Origin: Ulva prolifera
Lineage: Eukaryota; Chlorophyta; Ulvophyceae; Ulvales; Ulvaceae
Direction of reading: 5' to 3'
Length of the DNA stretch: 64,000 nt
Assembly (NCBI GenBank): GCA_023078555.1
Contig: CM041197.1
Location: 8,464,842-8,528,841, forward strand
This document shows positions 1 through 11,167 of the stretch, piece by piece. Position 1 is the first letter of the stretch, and each line of letters begins with the position of its first letter. The notes beneath the pieces are model-generated. The model did no database searches. It was not told the origin of the DNA and saw nothing but the letters and a program-made list of their open reading frames with translations. The translations under genes were made by a program, and so were the position numbers.

Positions 1-144
1 TTCAGCATCCTGCCGCTCGAGGTGATCGCCGGCAAGGCGAAGAGCGACATCATCGAGCTGATGAACAAGCAGAAGGAGAACCGCAAGTTCGCGGACGTCG
101 TGTACGATTACTCCGAGGCCACCTCGGCCGTGTTTGAGCTCTAG
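1..144 (+). CDS. 3' terminal exon of an unidentified gene (5' part outside window)
   Basis: An open frame runs from the first base to a TAG at 142-144 and gives 47 residues that end in SEATSAVFEL. The stretch is GC-rich at third positions like the other GC-rich genes of the window, has a mixed charged composition (KAKSDIIELMNKQKENRKF in the middle), and no transmembrane or signal features. I do not recognise the family. No acceptor AG is visible at the edge, so the exon probably starts upstream of the window. The following 2.5 kb contain nothing that continues the protein. Coding status is inferred from composition and from the GT-rich noncoding sequence that begins right after the stop. Confidence 0.55.
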   Translation, partial: FSILPLEVIAGKAKSDIIELMNKQKENRKFADVVYDYSEATSAVFEL

Positions 145-2647
145 AGGTCGACGTAGGCAGCTGTGGCCGCGGCCCAGGCATGCTGCGGGCGGCGGCTGTG
201 GCCGCATGCATGTGCCACACCGGCCGGCGGCAGAGTGCCAAAGGTCCGGCCAGTGATATCAGTGTCGGGGCGTGTGCAGGGGCCTGGCAGCGGGTACGTG
301 GCACCCGCGAGCCTCTGCCGTGGCGGCTGGGCGAGTGGATGGCAGCAGGGGCAGGGGCTGGCGGCGGGGCGTGTGTGCATCGGCCCGGTGAGCTGGGTTT
401 ATGCAGGGGCGATCGCCGCGGCGGCGCACAGCGGCGGCGATGGGGTGTGTGTGTGTGTGTGTGTGTCGCCCGCCTGCCGCGGCTGCCCGGGCCGGTCAGC
501 CTTGGTGGTGCGGGAGGTGTGTCGTGATATGGGTCGCAGTGGACCGCTGCCGATCCCGGCCGTGTGTTGCGGCAGCAGGCAGAGGGGGAGGTAGCGGCGG
601 CGCGCGAGCGTGGGCCGCTTGCGTTCAGAGAGAGTGGTAGAGATTCAGGCATGGGGGGCCGTTGGTGCCCTTGTGGAGAGAGCTGGCACGATGCATTGCC
701 GATATGCGGTCAGGCACGTGTGTTTCTTGTAACTGGCACGGCAGTCAGTGCCATGACATGCTCGGTGGCGCCTCCAGTTTCACGGTGTCGGGCTGGGGCA
801 TCAGCAGAACCGCTGGAACTTGCGGAATCCAACTCAGCTGTGTCGGTGTGTGTGCGACCTGTATCTTGACATGTGACCGTGCATTGTGGCATTTTCTCAT
901 TCAGTGCCCATCTGAGCACTGCAGTGCCACACCGTTGCACTGAGTCTGCCCTGTGTCAACTGGCAGACATCTTGCATCGTGTTGCATCATCACCTATCAG
1001 GTCTGCTGCAGATGAAGTTGTTGGATCAATCAAGTCAACCTATGCGCTTGGTTACAAGGTCATAAACGGAGACTCAGGCAGCACGCTGCTGTGTAAAGCA
1101 CTGTTTGGTGTCACATGAGGCGTACTGCAGGCTATGCTGGCCAGGGTGTCACGAGGGGGGCGCTCGTGAGGGGGGTGTGCGATGTGAGGCATGTGCGCGG
1201 CCGCGGGCTGTGATGACTCAGCAACCTGCTCTGGCGCCCGCGCGCCCCGATCGCCCATGCGTGGAGAAGCGATGCTCACCGTGAGTACTGTCGATGGGGA
1301 TCCTGTTTTTCGATGCTGTCTGATGGACAGCGGCAGCAAAAGGGGATGTGACCACGCGGTGTGGCCTGAGTAGCTGAGAGCTCAGGCAGTACGCGAAACC
1401 GTAAGCCCAGTAGTCTTGTAATTTGAGGCACATCACTGTACCGCGCGTAGGGGTCTTCGCCTCGTCATCTGGGAAATGTCGACGGACGGCACGCAGTCAG
1501 TGGCTTTCGGGGTGTTTGCCCGGCCGTGAAGTTGAGTACCGTGTACTCCAGCCCACACGATGCAAAGCTGAGGCACGAGATGCACATTACACCACTGTGT
1601 CTTTTGGGAGCATACCCTGTGTATTTACCAAGTGTTCCCCGCCCTGATCGTGATCTGCTCTCCTCACAGTGCACGTAGCCAGTGCTAGACGACCACAGCC
1701 ATCTCACGAGTACCAAAATAAACTTGGAGAGTTTGTAAGAGGCGTTTCTGAGCAGCTGTAGCGCTGAATAGATCTCGACATGACCATTGGAGCGTTCAGC
1801 TTTGTCGATGAGATGTTCCCTGGCAGCCGCTTCAGAGCTCGACCGTACGCATCCACTTTCGAAATACCTTGTTATTACTGTATATGTGACTGGCTGCCAT
1901 TGCACTGCGGGAAGTCGCGTCTACTCAAAAGATCTTGTGAGACGAGCGCATTACACGTCATGAGCGACGTCGCAGAGGGACATCGCCTGGCATGGATCTA
2001 AACCCAACTTGCTTCACCTCGCAGAAGCTGTGTATGCATGGATTTGAGTGTTCCATTGCCACCTGCTGGGGCTGGCATGGAGCTGTCCGAAGCTCCATTC
2101 ACCTACTCAGAACGAGCGCGCTCTCTTAGCTGAGGTCGATCATGAACGTCCTACGTCCAGAATATATTCATTAGTCGGCTGCTGCTATATGACTCTCTTC
2201 CGTTTGAGCCTCTCCAGCGTCGGCCGTGGTGGTTGGCGTAGCATCGAGAATCAGCACGCTGGCTCCAGCCATATATATGCACGCATAAAAATGCCACGAA
2301 AATTGTTGTAAGGAGTATTTATGACTGGATGTACGTGACATGCAGTGCTCCCGAAGTTGTCGGTCGCCTGGTGGGGAATCTAAGTGATCAAATCGCCACG
2401 GCAGCGGTGCGATTTATCCAATTCCTTGCCTACCCCCTATCTCACACCTCCTGCATCTTGATTTCTGACATGGGCGAAGATGCTGGAGGCCAACAGGCCA
2501 GGGCGATCACGCTGAGGAGTAGCCGGTACTGCACATGTACGACACGTCAGCACTGCGTCGTGCACGTATCCATCCTGCCCGAGCCCGCACGATCCACGTT
2601 CTTGAAACACTACCTACCACCTCTTCGGTCGTCAGAAGTTTGGCATT
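145..2647. other. Intergenic, no supported gene
   Basis: Contains short open frames on both strands without recognisable family, codon bias or plausible splice partners. A GT microsatellite lies near its start. Confidence 0.5.
445..466 (+). repeat. (GT)11 dinucleotide microsatellite
   Basis: Uninterrupted alternation of G and T for 22 bases, about 300 bp downstream of the first gene's stop codon. Confidence 0.9.
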
Positions 2648-4269
2648 ATGCAGGGCACATCCAAGCGAGGCGCCCGGGCAGCCTCGAAGGGCGTTGCTGC
2701 GCTGGTGGCCATGGAGAATGAACCCAACGCCCCAGGCCGAGTTGATGCCGCCACCAAAATCACAACGAAGCGAAAGCCAAAGAAGCAGGCCCATCGTGCA
2801 CCGAGAACGCAGAAGGCGGCTAGCCCAACGCACGTCGGAGCAGTCGCTGCTGCTGCCCTAGCCCCTGCCCCACTGGCAGACGCCCCCGGTGGACACGACC
2901 CAGCTGCTGCCACTTTCCCCGGCCTCGAAGGCGTCCACCTCTCCCACCCTCAGGTGAAGCTCATCAGCGCCCGCACAGGCGAACATGCCAAGGCAAAGAT
3001 GCACCTCGAGTATGCTGGGCTGGAGGACGAGTGCGTGGGAGCGAAGGCCGTGTGCGCCGCAAACATCGACCACTACAGGTGTGCCTCTCAGTTCTCAATC
3101 GTAGCTTAAGCGATTGAGTTACCCCCAATGAACTGAGGCATGGGAGGCGAGCGAGGCAGCATCACTCCCCCTGCACTAGCCCCCCCACGCCGCCACCGCA
3201 TCGCCTGCCAGTGGCTGTGTAGATGTACAGTTGGCTGCGCTGTTCGGGGCACACATGCGGCCTGGTTCGTCCGGAGTTATCGATGTGTCAGCTTAAGGAT
3301 GCGGCTGAGTGGATCCAGTTTTACTTTGCTCTACACATCTGGTCTGCATGTGTCGCTTTGTGTGTACATGCGTGCAGGTGGCTCCGGCGGCCTCGCCGTT
3401 GCCGGAGGCTGGCCCCTGCTCGGATCCCCCGGGCACCCACGTATCAGCATGCATCTCGCAACGTGGACATGCCTGCATACATACAAACATACACACATGA
3501 CTGCGTACACTACATACACACATGTAACTACATTTTGTAACTATATACACACATGACTGCGTAAGTGGATTTGCGTGTGAATTCCTACCAACGGCTCGCT
3601 GCCCGGCCTCTGTCCTTTGTGACTACATACACACACAGGCCGTCATGCGTGCTGAGCCGCCTCCGCCGCTGCAGGTGGAAGCAGTATGGCCGCAAGGCGA
3701 TCAAATCCTGGACGTACGAGCGCACCTACTACAAGTGCAACGTCGAAGGCTGCAAAGCCACCCGCTTCACACAGCTCACCAACTCCGGGGACAGGACGGC
3801 CGTGTTCTACACCAACGCGCACACCCACGCCTGCCCGCCCGCCCCCGCCGCCCCCGCCGGCCCCTCCGCCGGCCTGTCCAACACGTCCACCCGCTCCACT
3901 GCAGTGCACGCCGCCGTCCAGATCCCCTCCCCCGGCGGTCTCCCCGGCGTCGCTGCCGAGGCGGCGGCAGCCGCGCTCGCGGCGGCGGCCACCGCCGTCG
4001 CCGCCGCGGCCGCGGCCGCGGCCGCGCCGCCGCCGCGGCGCAAGCGGCAGGCGCCGTGCGCTGCCCCCGCCAACGAGGCAGCAGGCGCGCCTGCGGCGGA
4101 GGTGCCGCCGATGAAGCGGGTCCGCCGTGCGTCACCACAGCCCGACGCAGCTGCCGCAGCCCCCGAGGCGGCAGGTTCCCCGACATCCGGCAGCGACTCC
4201 CAGAATGACGAGGTCTCTGCGCTGTTCTTGCTGGCGTGCGTCGCGACGGAGAACCCGCTGCTCGACTAG
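2648..4269 (+). CDS. WRKY-like transcription factor (copy 1), 2 exons
   Basis: Exons 2648-3078 and 3675-4269 join in phase 2 (AG|gtgtgc ... ctgcag|G) to give 341 aa. The junction rebuilds DHYRWKQYGRK, a variant of the WRKYGQK heptapeptide at residues 145-151. It is followed by a zinc-finger pattern C165-x4-C170-x22-H193-x-H195, the spacing of plant WRKY domains. The N-terminal half is basic (KRKPKK, possible nuclear signal). After the domain comes a Pro/Ala-rich linker with a second basic patch (PPRRKRQ), then a C-terminal motif DEVSALFLLACVATENPLLD. The start ATG begins MQGT, as in the paralogue at 7157-8513, and the intron sits at the same codon in both. Expected role: sequence-specific DNA binding at W-box-like sites. 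The altered heptapeptide may change specificity. Identification rests on the domain pattern; the regulatory target is unknown. Confidence 0.85.
3261..3336 (+). repeat. Degenerate copy of the TTTAC-tailed dispersed repeat
   Basis: Sequence ending in ttttactttgctctacaca, preceded by a cggagtt...aaggatgcggctgag block, matches the better copies at 28.0, 29.3 and 63.1 kb. It lies inside the WRKY copy 1 intron (3079-3674). Confidence 0.5.
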
Positions 4270-7156
4270 GCTGTCCACCTCCTCCGCTTCCCCGAGCCTG
4301 TGAGCTGCCCCTTTCTGAAGGCCACCGCCCCGGCCTCGCGCTCGCGGCACGGCTGCTCCCTGCGGGACCGCTCCCACCCGTGCAGCCGTGCACAACAATA
4401 ACAGAAGATGGTCGTCAATGGGTGCCTGACCTAAATGACGGCCCCAGGCGAAGAAGAAGATAATGAAGAGGATGAGGAAGATGAAGGTATATGATGAAGG
4501 TTCAGTGACCGCTCCGCCTGTGGCAGAGTGTGCGTGTGCTCGTGCCGTGCGGGCGCACGGGGCTGCCACAGGCGGCGTCGGTGAGTACAGCTCCGCGCAG
4601 GCTGCCGCTGCTTGCACAGGAGATGGTACATATGGTACACATGGGGAATGGTATGGTTATGGGAATGGTGTAGGTAGTTGGGGAGAGTATACTTCCAGAG
4701 TCCGGGGCGGCCGGCCTCGTTGCTGGTTGCAGTCGCTTCCGGACACCGAGGCTGGGGCTCCTGTACATATCTGCTGCACTGCAGCGTGCCAGCTTCACTG
4801 AATTCGATGCCTTCTCAGCTGCTGATGCCATGAACGGTCGGCTGGCGAACGAAGTCGCCACAGCCACCAGAGTGCTGAAGTGGAGGCTCGTGTTTGTGAC
4901 TGATGCGAGATGATGATGGCCGATGGTGCCATTAGGGCTAGATGATAAGAGATGCGAATGATGAGACCTAAAGAGGGAGGGCGTGCTGAGTATCCTTGAG
5001 CCCGTGCGGCCTGGTGCCGCACGCCCCTTCACTCCTGTGCCTTTTCTCTATTTACAGACTTTGCGATGTCTCCGAATCAGCTGGGTGAAGGATGTTGCGG
5101 AGTGACACGCCAGCACTTTACTTTTCGATTGCTAGGGATCAGGAGCATGTGCTGATATTGAGGTGGCACATTGAGGTGGAACGACATGCTGGAGCTGTGC
5201 TAGTCACACAGCGACTATCAGACAGCTCTAGTACAATGGCAGGCTTGATTGGATTATCCACACTCAGATTGGTCGACTCTGTATTGCATGTAACAACCTG
5301 TCTCGTGACACATCCAGTCACCCCACACATACACTCAAGCTAGTTCATGCCAGTCTGCTGTTGGTGTTGTTGTCAATATGGCATGCGGGTCAACAGCTCA
5401 GTGTACATGGTGTAAGCTTCAAGGCATACGCTGTTGGTTCTATTCAAAGGGAGCTGTGAAGAGGTCGATACTATCTTGTGTGTGCACAAACTGCCCCAAT
5501 TCTGACAGTACACGGACTCTGCCATCATGACACAGTAAACACAATGCTAATCCACCTACCTTCAGCACTGAGTGCAGCAACTGTTTTTGTATCGATATGC
5601 AGCTTATCTCATAAGATCGAGGCATGACAGGTCGGTCTCAACAGGCTGTCCCGATAAACAGCCAAGAAGTATATACGTATACGTGCGTTGAGCAGATGGC
5701 GGGCAGGTACATCTGTCTTCACAGACACACCGAGATCTCATCGATGAGGCTGTAGCTTGGACAGTCAAAGGTGCAACAGGATTTGTTGCACCATAGATAT
5801 CCACTGCTCGGTCCAATGCATATTGGTGCAGTAAAGCCAAGGCTCGTAAAGTGATTGTCCATCACAGGAGTCCATTCCGCAGCATGTCTGTGCGTGTGGC
5901 TGCCACCGCACAAACCCGTTTGGGCTTGAGATGCCTGGATATCAATGCTGCAGAGACCAGACCTACCTTGATCATCGTCAGTCGTGATGCCTGGAGCAAA
6001 ATTGACAGGGCAACGTACTGTAGTAGTGTGCAACAGCCGTACAGCCACGTATGCTCTGTTCGTGCCACGCAAAACGCCCCAGCACAACCGCTGCTCAGTG
6101 CGTGCCCAACGAATCCATTCAAAGCTCTATAAAGTTGTTGTCAAGTGTTCAGAACTCAAAGGGACTGTATCGCCAGATTTCTGCAGCGTTGATGCACTGG
6201 GTGGATGGATTGTCTGTTCTGGGTCAAACAGAACACCAACGACCCAAGGTATCGCTGAACAAAGCTTCCATTGCCAATAACCACTGCATATATATCCCAT
6301 GTCCATTCGTTGGCCGAGTACCTCTCAAGTACGCACATGGTATGCCCACACATGGCGCGAGTCAGGGAGCAGGCGATAACAGCCCGCCCAGGTCAAGTGG
6401 CACAGTTACATCACATGCCCGTGGACACCAAACAGGGCAGAAGCTGGACCCAGGAAGTCCCTGTGCCAAACGTGAAGATCGCCAGTCATGTGAAGTGCCG
6501 CATTTCAGGAACTTGTTGCGTTGTCTACCAGACTTGCTGGTACTCCCCTCGTCGACAGTGCCATTCGCCACCCCCAGTGCCAATAGCATGTTCATTCCTG
6601 ACGGCCACCTTGGTACTCACAACCAAATAGAGTCATGTGCTGGCCCACCCTTGCCTCGCTCCCTCACCGCTTGGACTCCAAATCTCCAGGCAGACACCGA
6701 ACGTGTGTAGGTTACGTATGTAGCGACCAAAGATGCAGAGCTCATCCAGCTTGCATCAATCTGCAACCAGTGAGCTCGATGAAACGCACATCAACGCATC
6801 GCCAGACCACTGTTCAAACCACGTCATTCGCCGCTGCGCACTCCATCACCCAGCGGTGGCACAAACACCACGGCTCCGGCTTGCGCTTCAAGCCTGCACA
6901 GCACCGAGCTCTCCCACAGTGACAGCGCATGCTCAACACAAACCATGTGCAGAAAATGCACGTAGATGCAGGGCACCACCAGCGGAGGCGCAGCCACGCC
7001 TACCTTTGCTAGCGCCGCATCGTGCTCCCGCTTCTGCAGCCACGCCTACCTTTGCTAGCGCCGCATCGTGCTCCCGCTTCTCGTACAAAGTCGTTCTGCC
7101 AAGATCGCAAGGATCAGGCAGGCACGGCGGAGCTCATCGGCGGAGCGCAAGGCCGC
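4270..7156. other. Intergenic between convergent WRKY-like genes
   Basis: Both WRKY genes end into this 2.9-kb gap, so it should hold their 3' UTRs. A 219-codon plus-strand frame at 6051-6710 has no recognisable domain. A short plus-strand stretch near 4780-4910 reads plausibly as an exon (AMNGRLANEV) but has no partner. I could not support any gene. Confidence 0.4.
6990..7081 (+). repeat. Perfect tandem duplication of a 46-bp unit
   Basis: Positions 6990-7035 and 7036-7081 are identical copies beginning gcagccacgcctacctttgc. They lie about 80 bp past the stop of WRKY copy 2 on its 3' side. Confidence 0.9.
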
Positions 7157-8513
7157 CTAGTCCAGGAGCGGGTCCTCCGTGGCGACGCACGCCAGCAGGA
7201 ACAACGCACAGACCTCGTCCGAGGAGTCGGCTGACGTGGTCGTGCGGACACGTGGCCGATGGCCACGCCGCTGCGGGCGCTCCTCCTCGCCCTCCTCTGC
7301 CGCTGCCACCACCACAGCGCGCCCAGAGCACCGGGGGCTGCGCCGTAGCGGCGCCGCCGACGCGGCGCCAGGGGGGCCGGCGCCCGCTGCCAGGGGCGCG
7401 GCGTGTGGGGTGTTCGGGAGTTTATGGCACGCGGCCTCTTCAGCGACAGCCACTGCTCTGGCCGCCTGCTGTGATGCGTTTGCACGGGCGACGGGTGGCG
7501 GGGTCGGCCCCGCGACGGCATGCATCGGGGTGGAGCGGGTGGACACCGGGGAGGGGCTCGGTTCGGCGCCGACGCGGTGGTTGTGGGGGCGCACGTACCA
7601 CACGGTGGTGCGCTTGCAGTCATCTGTCAGCTGCGTGCGCCTGGTCGCTCGGCAGCCGAGGGTCTTGCAGCGAAAGTACATGCGCTCATGCTTCCAGCCT
7701 TTGACCTCCCTGGAGCCACGCTGGTCCCATCTGCGGCATCAGCCTTAATTCACTGTCAGAATAAGGATTTGTGTAAGTGATAATGAATCTAAAGCGTCTT
7801 TCCTCACCAGGCTGTGTTGTGGGAGCTCCGGGAATGAAAATGCACCGAGTGCCGTGCGTGAGGCTGCGGGAGGACGAACTGCAAGAGCTGAGGCGATTGC
7901 ATGGCAGAGCAACGAGGTAGACTACACAGTATTGCACCCTAAAGCGCTCGCACTTATGAAGTGCGTGAAATTGCTGCAGGTGCTGATGTCCGGACTGACT
8001 GTGAGGCAGGAGTGCTTGCTTGGCACGACCACACATTGAACATGAAGCAGAGGCGCACCCGTACTGGTCGATTGCAACAGGAATGACGCCCTGGTATGCG
8101 GTGCGCAGACCTTCTGGCCGCCTGACATCAATTTGCAGAAGTGCATTTGAGAGAGCGCCCGAAGGACAGGCAATGGCGGTGACCCGGTCGTCAGATGTGT
8201 TGATGCCTTCAAGGCCTTTAAGAGGGCCAGCAGATGCAGAGGCACTCGATCCGGCTTTGCCTGCTGCCAGGGGGCCGGCATCATACTTGGCAGCAGGCTT
8301 GCCTTCGGCACATCGGATGCGCTTCTTTGCTGCCGCCTCAGGCGGGCTCGATGGCACGGAACTCTGCCTGCCTGATTTGCCCGTACGGCCTGCCAGTGGG
8401 GTCAGTTCGACCATGCCTTGCACCCCGTGATGAACTTCACTTGCCGGCACAGCAGGAGTACCTCCGAATATGTCATGACTGCACCGCTTGGCATGTTGTT
8501 GTGTGCCCTGCAT
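7157..8513 (-). CDS. WRKY-like transcription factor (copy 2), 2 exons
   Basis: Minus-strand exons 8513-8059 and 7730-7157 join in phase 2 (GG|gtgcgc ... gccgcag|A) to give 342 aa, one residue longer than copy 1. Both proteins start MQGT, share a GLEG block before the domain, and end in nearly the same motif, here DEVCALFLLACVATEDPLLD. The heptapeptide has diverged to WDQRGSR (residues 153-159). The zinc-finger spacing is intact: C173-x4-C178-x22-H201-x-H203. The linker is Ala/Pro-rich with Arg-rich patches. The gene is convergent with copy 1, and the two intron positions are identical though the introns differ (328 versus 596 bp). Loss of the WRKY core suggests altered or lost DNA specificity, while zinc binding should persist. 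The intact frame argues against a pseudogene. Confidence 0.8.
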
Positions 8514-10499
8514 GGTGACAGCCATCCTGAGTTGTCTGCTGCCACCGCAAATACGCCAAAAAAGCAAGGCCTGAATTCCTACCCTGCAAGACTCCAAGGG
8601 CACGATAGGCACATGGAAGCTCTTTGCTTTGAAAGGCACTGGGATGCACGGTGTCGTGTGGACACCTTTGGGGTGGACAGCCACATCGAGCAAGCTGAGA
8701 TTCAACACACAGAACAAACCAGACTGAGGGGAGTGGCAATGAATGTGACCAAATTGAATCATCTGATGCTAGCAGAACCGCACCAACATCGTTCTGTTTG
8801 GATGTCCTCTGTCGGTGAGAGACTTGTTGGCCCCACCAGGACTGCACACAGGTGGCACCCATCATATGTATCGATGCAAAGATCCTCTACAGCAATTTGC
8901 AAATCGAATATGCTGACTACGGCTCTCAGCGGCACTACACAAACAACTGCTGCTGCACCATCGATCAACAAAGCACTAATCCTGAACCAACTCAAAAACG
9001 TCACTTAAGACGGCACAGTTGACTAACAGCTGCAGTAGGTGGTGCAGAGATGATTACAGCCATTCATGGATACTCAAGTACAGACTCACGGGAGTCCGTT
9101 GGCATAAGCCATAGCACACGTGGGAAGCACAACGAGCCAATTCTCAGGAGTGCAAAGACAATCTCGCAAAGCATGAAGAGTCAAACAATTATTTGCGGGA
9201 ATCTGGTGCGCACAAGTGATCGTTGCTCGAGCAGGAACGCGGGTGTTGACTGCCTCCCTGCATCGCACAGGAATATGTATCACGGGTAGTGCGATGCGCC
9301 AGCGGTTCGCCCTAAGCTTGATCTTGGAAAATCAATGTCAGGCCGGAGACGATGCCGGCGACTGTAGTAGCAAAGGGCGGTTCACAATATGCTTGGAGCA
9401 GCGCGTTTGAGGATCACGATTGTCAACGGACACAGTGGTGCACCAGCCAACTGCTAGAGTACACCAGGTGTGCTCATGCATTAAAAGCTGGAGAGTTTGC
9501 TTCAGAACATTTCGGTTCCGTCTTCATGCTTGACAGGAAAATGCCGATGTTCTCCAAGAGGATCGATGCCCCGCTAGCCACATGTTCACTGACAATGAGG
9601 CTCTACAGTGAATGCTCGTGATCGGTTTTCCTGATTTCGCCCTGAGAAACTTCTCTTGTGCCTTCTGCAGTAAAATTGTTGTCACACAAACTACCAAAAC
9701 TGTAACACCCACGGAGGTGTGCCTTCAGCTGACGAGCATACCCTCTCAAGACGGCTCTGGATGGCATGATTCAAATCTCATCAACTGGAAAACATTGGTT
9801 GAGATGCAAGCTCTGAGATGCACGGCATCAGCATGGAGGAGTAGCTATGTGAGCATGACTTTTGGGTAGATGCTGACATAGCTGCAGGCATCATGTGAGA
9901 GCAGATGTTATAGAGTCACTGGAGTATGGATGTGGTATGGGTCAAGATGCCGAAACACAGGAACGCAGTAGATGATCCGAGAAGCAGCTCTTCACTCGCC
10001 GTAGCATCACTGACATGTCGGACATTATAGCGCATCAAGCAGAGCCAGTGCCTAGGTGTCACATGGGCATGGCATCCGGCTTGAATCCCTTGCGATCCTG
10101 GGAAAGCACTGCAGCTCAAACGCGAAGAAGTAACAGGGAGCAGCATTTATGAGGCACCGTGGATAAAGCAGCAGGAATGGAACACACCCGCACTTAACCC
10201 CATGCAAAGTATTTGGGTGCCAGCTCACGGGGTATATTTGCGAGGTCAAGAATGGCAAGTACACCTGACCATGAACAACAGCTTCTCAAGAAAGTCACTC
10301 AGGTGTGGATGCAATTGTACATCGGACTTCGCCATGCCATCTACTTGTATGAACGTATGCCTGTGCAGGTTTTAGCAATGAATGCGCAAACCATTCCAAG
10401 CAGATCAACTGGTTACAGCAAGTTGCCCAGCATAATGAGCAAACGCTGTCCTTACGACCTCGGTGTGTGTCCCCATTTCACTAGTGCTTGCTAGAGCAG
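8514..10499. other. Intergenic, no supported gene
   Basis: Near-neutral GC sequence with scattered short frames. No family or consistent exon chain was found. Confidence 0.4.
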
Positions 10500-11167
10500 T
10501 TATGCCTCCTGCTGCTCCCTCAGACGCCTGATGGTGGATCGAACGGTAAGAGAAGCAGCCGTCCTGCATGAACGTTTTGGCAGTCAAATGATAACTTGAG
10601 GAGGTTTTGAATAAATATACCCAGGGCATCAGCACAGCATTCAGCTGGTAAATGGGCACCTCAGCAACGGCAGAAGCACCTGCTGTCATTGACAAGCCCT
10701 GCCGTACATGATGTCCGCAGAAGCAAGAGACGAGGGAGTCGCACGTGAGAACGTAAGCTCCTCCAGCAACCTTCTTCTTGCAAGCACGGCATGCCCAGAT
10801 CCCAGTTGCCTGTCTCTTCATTGCGGTCTACAAAGACAGTCTCGTGTTGCGGCGATGCAGAAACTTCATCAGCAGCACCATAGAGAACACTCATTTACTT
10901 GACTCTGATTTACAAGGTGCGAATCAAAGTGCAGGTGTGCAATGATCAATCGCCTAATGCATCGGCTTCTGAAGCCCAGTTTGTGCAGCATACCTTGCCA
11001 CAGAATGGGCAGAAGAACTTCGAATGTTGTGAAACTTCCATCTTCTTGATGATCTTACGTAGCGACGCGCCATATCGCGTGCCGTACTTGCCGGTGATGC
11101 CAACCTTCTTTGTGCGCTTGGACTACAGAAAGCATGGGGCATTCAGCACACCGTAGGCCAGCACCAT
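10500..11167 (-). CDS. RPL37A: 60S ribosomal protein eL43 (RPL37A), 4 exons
   Basis: Minus-strand exons 11122-10994, 10827-10745 and 10563-10500 join in matching phases to an almost complete eL43. It has [20 protein letters not shown], then CPFCGK, then [20 protein letters not shown], and the C-terminus [15 protein letters not shown] before TAA. The two CxxC pairs of the zinc ribbon (CPFC and CRAC) are intact. With a one-codon first exon (ATG at 11167-11165, then a 42-bp intron ending ctgtag), the protein is 92 aa, the usual length for the family. That first exon is the least certain part; ATG-only first exons are common in ribosomal protein genes. Donors are gtgctg, gtatgc and gtgcga; acceptors are ctgtag, ttgtag and atgcag. 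The product sits in the large subunit on 28S rRNA. The gene is near-neutral in GC, unlike its GC-rich neighbours. Confidence 0.9.

Noticed and set aside
5066-5131. Possible further TTTAC-repeat copy
   Set aside because: Only the actttactttt end and a few core bases agree; similarity is too weak to list.
6051-6710. 219-codon plus-strand frame, possible transposon fragment
   Set aside because: No motif of a known transposase or polymerase could be seen and no splice partner was found.
6733-7704. 323-codon plus-strand frame
   Set aside because: Its second half is the antisense of the conserved WRKY copy 2 exon and the first half has no recognisable content.
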